Part shown: in pieces, positions 18,173 to 28,538 of the stretch
Position numbering within the stretch: position 1 is the first letter of the stretch
How the letters are laid out: each line of letters opens with the position of its first letter
Assembly (NCBI GenBank): GCA_030654395.1
Contig: JAURXM010000132.1
Location: 248,001 to 312,000, forward strand
Length of the DNA: 64,000 nucleotides
Direction: 5' to 3'
Source of the DNA: Aquabacterium sp.
Lineage (GTDB): Bacteria > Pseudomonadota > Gammaproteobacteria > Burkholderiales > Burkholderiaceae_C
Notes under the pieces: model-generated
What the model was told of the DNA's origin: nothing
Seen by the model: only the letters and a program-made list of their open reading frames with translations
Database searches by the model: none
Program-made: the position numbers and the translations under genes

Positions 18173-19018
18173 CTAGACCTTGCCGTCGGGAAGGGCGGGG
18201 TGGGCCACTTGAGCCCATGCGCCGATCCGTGTCATGACATGAGCTTGGTTGGCCAATGTGGTTAAGGTGTGATCGGCTTGTGGCATGTATTCACAGGCGA
18301 TCACATCAACGAACCCATAGGCTTTGAAGGTATCTCGAAACTGGTTTTGGTAGCTGTACTGCCACAGCATGTCGGACGAATACATCATCAAAATCTTGAC
18401 GTTTCGGTCTACCAACTTCTGCAAGGCCACGGCGAACTGCTCCCGCGTAGGGCTTGGATTGTCCGTTTTCAGTCGATCCGACCGTTGCTTGGACTCCGGC
18501 GTGGCCTTCTTCCAAAATCGACACAGCCATGATCGCATGGTGGACACGAAGGCGTGCCTCAGTTGCATCCTGTAGCGCATCCACCTTGATTTGACTGTGC
18601 CGTAGACATGCCCGTCCATCATCCAGAGCCCAACGACGCGTGGGTCGTCTTGGGCGACCTTGAATCCCGCTACGGCACCCGAGCAAATACCGGCAATCAC
18701 AAAGCGGGTGATCCCTGTCGACAGGGTCATTTGGTCCATGGCCGCTTGCAAGTCGATGCTGGTTTGCTTTTCATATGGGCTTGACTGGGCGGCGTGCCCA
18801 CTGTCACCTTGCCCAGTTAAGTCAAAGCGCAGGCTGCAATAGCCTATTTGCCCCAAGTGGCGTGCCAGTTTGACATTGAAGCGGCGCGGGCCCATGCGTG
18901 AGATCACACCTGCGTTGAGCAGGATAAAGCCGACGCGATTGTGTTCAAGCTGTTGCGGCGTGCTGAGGGTGCCAACCAAGTGCTGACTCGACCCAAAGGT
19001 CACGATGCACTCACTCAT
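18173..19018 (-). CDS. alpha/beta hydrolase, exosortase-associated-like (type 1)
   Basis: 281 aa from ATG 19018, which overlaps the upstream gene's stop (ATGA). It starts MSECIVTFGSSQHLVGTL and has ILLNAGVISRMGPRRFNVKLARHL, SLRFDLTGQGDSG and IAGICSGAVAGF, where GICSG is the probable nucleophile elbow. This pattern resembles the S33-type hydrolases that accompany exosortase A/exopolysaccharide loci, so I infer that link. No signal peptide. A frame extending to 19117 runs inside the neighbour. Confidence 0.78.
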   Translation of the reverse strand: MSECIVTFGSSQHLVGTLSTPQQLEHNRVGFILLNAGVISRMGPRRFNVKLARHLGQIGYCSLRFDLTGQGDSGHAAQSSPYEKQTSIDLQAAMDQMTLSTGITRFVIAGICSGAVAGFKVAQDDPRVVGLWMMDGHVYGTVKSRWMRYRMQLRHAFVSTMRSWLCRFWKKATPESKQRSDRLKTDNPSPTREQFAVALQKLVDRNVKILMMYSSDMLWQYSYQNQFRDTFKAYGFVDVIACEYMPQADHTLTTLANQAHVMTRIGAWAQVAHPALPDGKV

Positions 19019-19827
19019 GCTGCGACCTGCTTTATGACCTGTGCTGTGGCTTTGATCAACAGTTTGAGGGCTGCAGCCGGCACCAGCGCGGTGTTCAGCG
19101 CCTCTTCGGAGGTCCAATCAAAGGGCTCAGCTAAGGGCATGAACACCGTGGCGTTGCCCATCTGCTGATGCACGGACAGCCAGTCTTGCGTCTCTGTATC
19201 ACTGGGTTTGGTGATGACGGTGATCGACGCAGTGCCACTGGTCATCAGCGATGCGTGGTCGATCTGGTCGATTTGTTGGATCAACAGATCGCTCATGCCA
19301 AAGCCTAGCGCCTCACCATCTGGCTTCTCGCTGAGGGTGGTGCGTGATGTTGGCCGGTAGGGTCGGCTGGTGGCGGTTTGATGGCATTGCGCCAAAGCCT
19401 TCAGGTAAGCGCGGCCATCAAGAACAGGCTCCCATAAGAGCAGTGATTGTGGCTGCGGGCCTGCTTGGCTGGCGGCCATCATGGCCAGCGTGCCACCCAG
19501 TCGGGTGCCAAGCCAAGCGATTTGCTGACAGTGGCTGCGTGCTTGTAGCGTTTCATGTGCCAAGCGTATGTCGGCGAACCACCGAGTCAAGTCACCATCT
19601 AGGTCTTCACCGTCGGATTCGCCCGTGCCGAAATAGTCAAACCTCAGGACGGCGATACCTGCCTTGGCCAGCCGATCGGCCAGAACGCGGTAAACACGGT
19701 GCGTTCTGATGGCCTCTTGGCCAAATGGATTGCACAACACAACACCGAGCTGAGCAGGCGCTCCCTCAGCGGGGTGGAACGCACCAAACAGCGCGCGATC
19801 AAGTGAGCCAAAGCGAAAAGGAATCAT
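19015..19827 (-). CDS. alpha/beta hydrolase, exosortase-associated-like (type 2)
   Basis: 270 aa. Features are VVLCNPFGQEAIRTHRVYRVLADRL, VLRFDYFGTGESDGE and WLGTRLGGTLAM. The CNPFGQE and RFDYFGTGES segments are characteristic of hydrolases annotated as exosortase A system-associated type 2; the nucleophile elbow GTRLGG lacks the usual serine (Arg-Leu instead), so catalytic competence is uncertain. First gene of a three-gene operon with the second hydrolase and the PPTase. PEP-CTERM proteins, the substrates of exosortase, occur in this window at 56.6-58.2 kb. Confidence 0.75.
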   Translation of the reverse strand: MIPFRFGSLDRALFGAFHPAEGAPAQLGVVLCNPFGQEAIRTHRVYRVLADRLAKAGIAVLRFDYFGTGESDGEDLDGDLTRWFADIRLAHETLQARSHCQQIAWLGTRLGGTLAMMAASQAGPQPQSLLLWEPVLDGRAYLKALAQCHQTATSRPYRPTSRTTLSEKPDGEALGFGMSDLLIQQIDQIDHASLMTSGTASITVITKPSDTETQDWLSVHQQMGNATVFMPLAEPFDWTSEEALNTALVPAAALKLLIKATAQVIKQVAA

Positions 19828-19872
19828 CGGTGAAGTGGGCGGGACGACAGCTGCCAGTTGGCAGAGGCAAGC

Positions 19873-19899
19873 ACCTCAGTGTGCCAAAGATACTGAGGT
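19873..19899. other. 8-bp inverted repeat upstream of hydrolase operon
   Basis: ACCTCAGT (19873-19880) and ACTGAGGT (19892-19899) form a perfect inverted repeat with an 11-base spacer, 46 bases upstream of the start at 19827. There is no T-run on either strand, so an operator is more likely than a terminator. The protein that would bind is unknown. Confidence 0.35.
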
Positions 19900-19917
19900 C
19901 ATGACCCTGTCTGTTGT

Positions 19918-19975
19918 CCCGCAGATCGGGGTTTTGTGACACAAAGTATCAACCCCTCACAACCTCATCTGCGGG
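19918..19975. other. nested palindrome between thiolase and hydrolase operon
   Basis: CCCGCAGAT (19918-19926) pairs with ATCTGCGGG (19967-19975). Inside it GGGGTT (19928-19933) pairs with AACCCC (19951-19956), and an inner TTTGTG/CACAAA closes the tip. The element lies in the 164-base gap just after the thiolase stop. It may end thiolase transcription, although the poly-T side (TTTGTCTTAG) is on the opposite strand. Confidence 0.5.
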
Positions 19976-19991
19976 TTTGTCTTAGCTTTGG

Positions 19992-21176
19992 TCAGATGCG
20001 CTCGATGATCAGCGCAATGCCTTGGCCACCACCAATGCACATGGTGATCAGCGCGTAGCGGCCACCTGTGCGTTGCAGTTCATACAATGCCTTGGTCACC
20101 AAAATGGCACCGGTGGCGCCAACAGGGTGACCCAGGGAGATCCCTGAGCCATTGGGGTTGACCTTCTCATTGTCCATGCCCAGCTCTTTGGCCACGGCGC
20201 AAGCTTGTGCGGCAAACGCTTCGTTGGCTTCGATCAGGTCCATGTCGGCGATCTTCAAGCCGGCTTTTTCAAGTGCGATGCGCGAAGCGGGCACTGGGCC
20301 AATGCCCATGTACTCGGGCTCGACACCAGCGTGGCCGTATGACACCAAGCGCGCCAGGGGCTTGAGGCCCAAGGCTTTGGCTTTGTCAGCCGACGCCATC
20401 ACCACGGCACCGGCGCCATCGTTCAGGCCCGATGCGTTGCCGGCGGTGACGGTGCCATCGTCCTTTTTGAACGCAGGCTTCATCTTGGACAAGGCCTCGA
20501 CGGTGGTGTCGCCCTTGACGTGCTCGTCGGTGTCAAACAGCACAACGCCCTTGCGGCTTTGCAACTCGACGGCCACGATTTGATCTTTGAACAAACCGGC
20601 TGCCACGGCTTTGGCCGCGCGTTGCTGGCTCTGCACCGCATAAGCATCTTGTTGTGCGCGGGTGATGTCGTAGCGAGCTGCGACGTTTTCAGCCGTGATA
20701 CCCATGTGGATGCCTTGCTTAGGGTCATGCAAAGCGCCCAGCACGTAGTCCAGCATCTTGACGTCGCCCATGCGCGCGCCCCAGCGGTTGCTGGTGACCA
20801 AATAGGCGCCACGGCTCATGGATTCGGCGCCAGCGCCAACGGCCACGTCGCAGTCACCCAGCATGATGGCTTGGGCAGCGGAGATGATGGCTTGCAAGCC
20901 AGAACCACACAAGCGGTTCACGTTGAAGGCGGGTGTCTCCTTGGGCACGCCAGCATCCAAAGCAGCAACACGGCTGATGTAAGCGTCTTGCGGCACAGAA
21001 GGGATCACGTTGCCCAAGACCACATGGCCCACGTCTTGAGGGGCGACACCAGCGCGTTCGATCGCGGTCTTGATGACCAATGCGCCCAGTTGAGCAGGTG
21101 GGATGTCTTTGAGGGAGCCACCGAAGGTGCCAATGGCGGTACGGGCGGCGCTCAGAAAAACGACTTCACGGGTCAT
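19992..21176 (-). CDS. acetyl-CoA C-acetyltransferase (beta-ketothiolase)
   Basis: 394 aa, the usual thiolase length. The acyl-accepting cysteine is in NRLCGSG (Cys90), the histidine is in GHPVGATG and the second active-site cysteine is in CIGGGQG near the C-terminus. It interconverts two acetyl-CoA with acetoacetyl-CoA, or cleaves longer 3-ketoacyl-CoA. The family overlaps PhaA, AtoB and BktB; no polyhydroxybutyrate genes are adjacent, so I leave the symbol open. Probably monocistronic, with a structured element downstream. Confidence 0.93.
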   Translation of the reverse strand: MTREVVFLSAARTAIGTFGGSLKDIPPAQLGALVIKTAIERAGVAPQDVGHVVLGNVIPSVPQDAYISRVAALDAGVPKETPAFNVNRLCGSGLQAIISAAQAIMLGDCDVAVGAGAESMSRGAYLVTSNRWGARMGDVKMLDYVLGALHDPKQGIHMGITAENVAARYDITRAQQDAYAVQSQQRAAKAVAAGLFKDQIVAVELQSRKGVVLFDTDEHVKGDTTVEALSKMKPAFKKDDGTVTAGNASGLNDGAGAVVMASADKAKALGLKPLARLVSYGHAGVEPEYMGIGPVPASRIALEKAGLKIADMDLIEANEAFAAQACAVAKELGMDNEKVNPNGSGISLGHPVGATGAILVTKALYELQRTGGRYALITMCIGGGQGIALIIERI

Positions 21177-21230
21177 GTCAGTTCCTAAATGGTGTGGGTT
21201 AGGGGGGATTTGGTCGATATTGTTGTCAGA

Positions 21231-23761
<2,531 letters not shown>

Positions 23762-23783
23762 GCCAAGCAGGAGCACCCACACC

Positions 23784-24224
23784 ATGATGAGCAACCCCAC
23801 CGGCCGCCTGACGCAAGGCCAGTTCAGCTTCTTGCCCGACCTGACGGACGACGAGATCACTCTGCAACTGGCCTATGGCCTCAAGAAGGGCTACGCATGG
23901 AGCATCGAATACACCGATGACCCGCATCCGCGCAACACCTATTGGGACATGTACGGCCACCCCATGTTTGACCTGGAAGACCCTGCAGGCGCGATGTTGG
24001 AGCTCAAGGCCTGCCGCAAGACCTTCCCCAGCCACTACATCCGTCTGCTGGCCTTTGACTCAACCCGTGGTGTCGAGACCGTGGCCATGAGCTTCATCGT
24101 TAACCGGCCAGCGCGTGAGCCGGGCTTCCAGCTTGAGCGCCAAGAAATTGACGGCCGCAGCGTGCGCTACAGCACCCGCTCGTACGCCACCAACTTGCCC
24201 GAAGGCGAGCGCTACAAAGACTGA
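23784..24224 (+). CDS. cbbS: RuBisCO small subunit, red-type form I
   Basis: 146 aa, with MRL-type core ([25 protein letters not shown]) and the long C-terminal extension (about 30 residues, ending [13 protein letters not shown]) that forms the beta-barrel at the holoenzyme pore in red-type enzymes. Lies 22 bases after cbbL and two bases before cbbX. Start is at 23784 or the next codon, both ATG; GGAG lies upstream. Confidence 0.97.
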   Translation: MMSNPTGRLTQGQFSFLPDLTDDEITLQLAYGLKKGYAWSIEYTDDPHPRNTYWDMYGHPMFDLEDPAGAMLELKACRKTFPSHYIRLLAFDSTRGVETVAMSFIVNRPAREPGFQLERQEIDGRSVRYSTRSYATNLPEGERYKD

Positions 24225-24226
24225 TC

Positions 24227-25171
24227 ATGAGCACGCCCCTGTATCACCTCCCCGGTTCTATGCAGGCGCCTGTGCCTGCGCTTGACGAGGCACCTGCCTT
24301 GCGCTCAGTTGCTGATGTGTTGGCGTTGAGTCAAGTCGAGGAGGTGATGGACGAGTTGGGGCGTGACTTGATTGGCCTGGCACCAGTCAAGACCCGCATC
24401 CGCGACATCGCCGCCTTGCTGGTCATCGACAAGCTGCGTGCGGCACATGGGCTGACAGCGCAAAGCCCATCGCTGCACATGTGCTTCACGGGCAACCCCG
24501 GCACCGGTAAAACCACCGTGGCCATGCGCATGGCGCAGATCCTGCATCGCTTGGGCTATATCCGCAAAGGCCATTTGGTTGCTGTTACCCGTGATGACTT
24601 GGTGGGTCAGTACATTGGCCACACCGCGCCTAAAACCCGCGAGGTGCTCAAAAAAGCGATGGGCGGGGTGCTCTTTATTGATGAGGCTTACTACCTTTAT
24701 CGCCCCGAAAACGAGCGCGACTATGGGCAAGAGGCCATCGAGATCTTGCTGCAAGTCATGGAGAACCACCGTGATGACTTGGTTGTCATCTTGGCTGGCT
24801 ATGGCGACCGCATGGACACGTTTTTTCAGAGCAACCCTGGGCTGTCATCGCGTATCGCGCACCATTTGGCTTTTCCTGACTACGCCGTTGATGAGCTGTT
24901 GCACATCGGCGAGGGCATGTTGACGCAGCAGCAATACCGCTTTGGCGTTGGTGCGCGTGAGGCCTTTGATGACTACCTGCAGCGCCGCTTGCAACAGCCG
25001 CACTTTGCCAACGCCCGCAGCGTGCGCAACGCGCTAGACCGGGCCCGTTTGCGTCAAGCCACGCGCCTTTTTGCTGACCGCGATAAGGCGTGGTCTCGCG
25101 ACGAGTTGTGCACGATTGAAGTGCAGGACATCCGTGCCAGCCGCCTGTTCGCGGTGAACACATCCGAATAA
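24227..25171 (+). CDS. cbbX: RuBisCO activase CbbX (AAA+)
   Basis: 314 aa AAA+ ATPase that removes inhibitory sugar phosphates from red-type RuBisCO by pulling on the large-subunit C-terminus. Walker A GNPGTGKT is at residues 89-96, Walker [10 protein letters not shown] at 146-154, with YIGHTAPKT and the arginine-finger region [13 protein letters not shown] after them. It follows cbbS by two bases, so the holoenzyme and its activase are made together. Confidence 0.96.
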   Translation: MSTPLYHLPGSMQAPVPALDEAPALRSVADVLALSQVEEVMDELGRDLIGLAPVKTRIRDIAALLVIDKLRAAHGLTAQSPSLHMCFTGNPGTGKTTVAMRMAQILHRLGYIRKGHLVAVTRDDLVGQYIGHTAPKTREVLKKAMGGVLFIDEAYYLYRPENERDYGQEAIEILLQVMENHRDDLVVILAGYGDRMDTFFQSNPGLSSRIAHHLAFPDYAVDELLHIGEGMLTQQQYRFGVGAREAFDDYLQRRLQQPHFANARSVRNALDRARLRQATRLFADRDKAWSRDELCTIEVQDIRASRLFAVNTSE

Positions 25172-25193
25172 CAAATACATCAGGAAGACCGCC

Positions 25194-26282
25194 ATGCACG
25201 ACACAAGCACCTTGCAGCAGGCTCTAGCGCAAAACCTGTTTGACGCACCACCCGAATCGGCCAAAGCCTTGATTGAGACCTTGGGCGCCATTGCGCAGGC
25301 TTGCGCCCACATCAGTGACATCGCCGCGCAAGGGGTGCTGGTCGGTGCGCATGGCTTGGCAGAGAGCGCCAACTCGCAAGGCGAAGACCAGAAGAAGCTC
25401 GATGTCTTGTCGGACGAGTTGATGTCTCGCCATCTGGGCGCATGCCCACACGTGGCGGGCTGGGCCAGCGAGGAGCATGAGCGCCAACAGCAGTCGTGGG
25501 ACCATGAAAAGCAAGGCCGCTATTTGGTCGTCTATGACCCCTTGGATGGCTCGTCCAACATCGAAGCCAACATCTCGGTCGGCACGATATTTTCAGTCTT
25601 GCCCCATACCTATCGGGGTGCGCCACCCAGTGACTCCAGCTATATGCAGCCTGGCCATGCGCAATTGGCCGCAGGCTATGTGCTGTATGGCCCCGCCACG
25701 ATCATGGTGCTGACGTGTCGCCGTGGTGTGTTGGTGTTCACGCTGGACCGCAATAGCACACGAGGTGGTGCCCCTGCCGTGTGGGTGCTCACGCAAGACC
25801 AAGTCAGCATCCCTGTGCAGACACGCGAGTTCGCCATCAACATGTCTAACCAGCGCTTTTGGGAAAAGCCCGTTCAGCGCTATGTGGCTGAGTGTGTGGC
25901 AGGTGAGGGCGGCCCGCGCATGAAGGATTTCAACATGCGGTGGGTGGCCTCTATGGTGGCCGAGGTGCACCGCATCATGACGCGTGGTGGCGTCTTCATG
26001 TACCCGCGCGATACCCGCACGCCGCTCAAGCCCGGTCGCCTGAGGTTGATGTATGAGGCCGCGCCCATGGCATTGCTAATAGAGCAAGCAGGGGGCAGGG
26101 CTGTGACAGGTACCAGTGAGTTGCTGGACTTGGTGCCCGATACGCTGCATCAGCGCGTGCCCGTTATTTTGGGCTCGCATGAGGAGGTCTCGCGCATCGT
26201 TGGCTACCACGCTGATCCACATGAAAACGTGTCGTGGCAGCTCTTCAAAACGCGCTCTTTGTTCGTGCAACCGCAAGCCTGA
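25194..26282 (+). CDS. cbbF: fructose-1,6-bisphosphatase class 1 (Calvin-cycle copy)
   Basis: 362 aa, slightly longer than the housekeeping copy at 4681. It has [17 protein letters not shown] at about residues 115-131 and GGVFMYPRDTRTPLKPG near the C-terminus. The position between cbbX and cbbP assigns it to CO2 fixation, where it regenerates fructose 6-phosphate (some CbbF enzymes also act on sedoheptulose bisphosphate). The AGGAAG ribosome-binding site lies about 10 bases before ATG 25194. Confidence 0.95.
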   Translation: MHDTSTLQQALAQNLFDAPPESAKALIETLGAIAQACAHISDIAAQGVLVGAHGLAESANSQGEDQKKLDVLSDELMSRHLGACPHVAGWASEEHERQQQSWDHEKQGRYLVVYDPLDGSSNIEANISVGTIFSVLPHTYRGAPPSDSSYMQPGHAQLAAGYVLYGPATIMVLTCRRGVLVFTLDRNSTRGGAPAVWVLTQDQVSIPVQTREFAINMSNQRFWEKPVQRYVAECVAGEGGPRMKDFNMRWVASMVAEVHRIMTRGGVFMYPRDTRTPLKPGRLRLMYEAAPMALLIEQAGGRAVTGTSELLDLVPDTLHQRVPVILGSHEEVSRIVGYHADPHENVSWQLFKTRSLFVQPQA

Positions 26283-26298
26283 CGCACCCGATCACGCC

Positions 26299-27174
26299 AT
26301 GTCAAAACGCCATCCCATCATCGTGGTCACCGGCTCCAGCGGTGCGGGTACCAGCACGGTCAAAAACACCTTCGATGCCATTTTCAGGCGAGAGGGCGTC
26401 ACGGCTGCCGTCATCGAGGGCGATGCGTTTCACCGCTATACGCGTGTTGAGATGAAGGGCGCCTTGGCTCAAGCAGAGCGCGATAACCGCAACTTCAGCC
26501 ACTTCAGCCCTGATGCCAATGAGTGGGCTGAGTTGGGTCAACAGTTCAGATCCTACGGCGAAACAGGGCGATGCAAAACGCGCTTCTACCTGCACAACGA
26601 GGCGGAGGCTGCGCCCTACCATCAAGCCCCAGGTACCTTCACGCCATGGGTGGAGACACCGGTCGACACGGACTTGTTGTTCTACGAGGGCCTGCACGGT
26701 TGCGTCAAAACCCCCGATGTCGATTTAACCCGGCACGTGGACCTGAAGATCGGCGTTGTGCCCATCATCAACTTGGAGTGGATACAAAAAATCCACCGCG
26801 ATACCAAATCACGCGGGTACTCCAAAGAGGCCGTGTCTGACACCATCCTGCGGCGCATGCACGACTACGTGCACTACATCTGCCCCCAGTTCGGCGAGAC
26901 AGACATCAACTTCCAGCGCGTGCCCGTGGTGGACACATCCAATCCCTTCATCGCTAGGGATATCCCCACTGCCGGTGAGAGCATGACCGTGATCCGATTC
27001 AAGAACCCGCGCGGCATCGACTTCCCTTATTTGCTGTCGATGATCAGCGACTCGTTCATGTCGCGAGCCAACACCATCGTCGTGCCTGGGGGCAAGATGG
27101 ATTTGGCGATGCAACTGATTTTGACCCCGATGATTTTGCGTGTGATGGAAATGCGCCGCGCGCAGATGCAATAG
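26299..27174 (+). CDS. cbbP: phosphoribulokinase
   Basis: 291 aa, the proteobacterial class I size. Phosphorylates ribulose 5-phosphate to ribulose 1,5-bisphosphate. The P-loop GSSGAGTS is at residues 12-19, and the catalytic region contains EGDAFHRYTRVEMKG. ATG 26299 lies 16 bases after the cbbF stop; the same frame is open further upstream inside cbbF, which is not coding. Confidence 0.96.
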   Translation: MSKRHPIIVVTGSSGAGTSTVKNTFDAIFRREGVTAAVIEGDAFHRYTRVEMKGALAQAERDNRNFSHFSPDANEWAELGQQFRSYGETGRCKTRFYLHNEAEAAPYHQAPGTFTPWVETPVDTDLLFYEGLHGCVKTPDVDLTRHVDLKIGVVPIINLEWIQKIHRDTKSRGYSKEAVSDTILRRMHDYVHYICPQFGETDINFQRVPVVDTSNPFIARDIPTAGESMTVIRFKNPRGIDFPYLLSMISDSFMSRANTIVVPGGKMDLAMQLILTPMILRVMEMRRAQMQ

Positions 27175-27188
27175 CAAAGGAGAGCACC

Positions 27189-27782
27189 ATGGCCATGAGT
27201 ACCCCCGTCGCTGACATTGGCTGGAAGGCCATACCTTTTCGCCTCAAAGGGGCCGACAGCTACTTTCACGGTCTCAAACAGTTGGCGGGCCGTCGTGGCA
27301 CCGTGGTGGTGTTCATTTGCAACCATTGCCCCTATGTGAGGGCTGTGATGCCTCGCCTGATTCGGGACGCGCGTGCGTTGCAGGAGTTGGGCGTCAATGT
27401 TGTCGCCATCAATTCAAATGACGACCGTGCGTACCCAGAGGACAGCTTTTCAAATATGAAGCTGTTTGCGCGCGAATGGGACATGCCATTTCACTATTTG
27501 CACGATGACACGCAAGAGGTCGCGCGCGCCTATGACGCGGTGTGCACACCTGACTATTACGGCTTTGATGCCGATTTGCGCTTGCAATACCGTGGGCGGC
27601 TTGACCAAGGGCGCAAAGATCCCGCACCTGCCGATGCCCCAAGGGAGCTGTTCGATGCCATGCGTCTGATTGCGCTGTACGGCTACGGGCCGGGTGAGCA
27701 AGAGCCCAGCATGGGGTGCTCGATCAAATGGCGCTCGCCTCAAGAAGATGCTGATCTGAGCTGGGTTCAGCCAGCGATGTGA
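27189..27782 (+). CDS. thioredoxin-fold redox protein with CNHC motif
   Basis: 197 aa. It carries a thioredoxin-like active site ICNHCPYV (CXXC) after a strand TVVVFI, an INSNDD segment typical of redoxin/AhpC-TSA-like proteins and a likely cis-proline at CTPDYYGFD. The strong ribosome-binding site AAAGGAGAG lies 14 bases after cbbP. No signal peptide, so cytosolic. Being last in the core cbb operon, it may act on Calvin-cycle enzymes or in oxidative defence; this is inferred from position alone. Confidence 0.82.
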   Translation: MAMSTPVADIGWKAIPFRLKGADSYFHGLKQLAGRRGTVVVFICNHCPYVRAVMPRLIRDARALQELGVNVVAINSNDDRAYPEDSFSNMKLFAREWDMPFHYLHDDTQEVARAYDAVCTPDYYGFDADLRLQYRGRLDQGRKDPAPADAPRELFDAMRLIALYGYGPGEQEPSMGCSIKWRSPQEDADLSWVQPAM

Positions 27783-27891
27783 ATGTGGCCGTGGCACCCG
27801 ATGCCCCCGCTTTGTGGGGTGGGAAACTCCGTCTTGGGCATGGCGCAGTTGGGTGGGAAAATCCGCCATCTGTATAACAAGTGCCGTCATC

Positions 27892-28494
27892 ATGGAATTC
27901 GCCGCCCCCCTCGTATTCAAACTCCCTCACGCTTTTGCTTTTTGGGGGTTGCTGGCTTGGGCTTACACCATGGAGTGGGGGCAATTTAAGCGCAAAAAGG
28001 CGCACTCTGCAGGCCATGACGGTGCAGACAAGTATTCAGGTTTGGTGATCTCTATCGGTGCCAGCTTGCTGCAAGTGGCCGCATTTGTGGTGGCCTTCAT
28101 GGCCCAGTGGCGTGTGGCCGAATCGCTCGATGTGCCTCTGTATTACGCTGGCTTGGGCGTGATTTTGGCCGGTATGCTGTTGCGTATGCATTGCTGGCGT
28201 GTGCTGGGTGCGTTTTTCACGCACACCGTCACCATCGCCGATGACCACCGTGTGGTGGACAGCGGGGCCTATAAATGGCTGCGTCACCCATCCTACCTTG
28301 GTGCGCTGTTGACCATGGCTGGCATGGGTATGGCGCTGGGTAATGTGGGCAGCTTGCTGATGTTGATTTTGGGTTCATTGGCGATCTACATCTACCGCAT
28401 CGAGGTAGAAGAGTCCGCGCTCGAAATTGCGCTGGGTGATGCCTATACCCAGTTCAAACAAAGTCGCAAGCGCTTGATTCCGTTTGTTTATTGA
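27892..28494 (+). CDS. isoprenylcysteine methyltransferase (ICMT)-like membrane protein
   Basis: 200 aa with four to five hydrophobic segments. The C-terminal half has the ICMT/PEMT-type pattern VDSGAYKWLRHPSYLGALL followed by a helix hairpin and IEVEESALEIALGDAY, the SAM-binding membrane methyltransferase signature. Substrate unknown; bacterial members do not methylate prenylated proteins in any known way. It starts 109 bases after the thioredoxin-like gene and may be the last gene of the cbb transcript or have its own promoter. Convergent with the next gene. Confidence 0.8.
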   Translation: MEFAAPLVFKLPHAFAFWGLLAWAYTMEWGQFKRKKAHSAGHDGADKYSGLVISIGASLLQVAAFVVAFMAQWRVAESLDVPLYYAGLGVILAGMLLRMHCWRVLGAFFTHTVTIADDHRVVDSGAYKWLRHPSYLGALLTMAGMGMALGNVGSLLMLILGSLAIYIYRIEVEESALEIALGDAYTQFKQSRKRLIPFVY

Positions 28495-28538
28495 CTGCAC
28501 CTGAACGGCTTTGTTGCGGATCTTCGCCCTTGGCGTCA

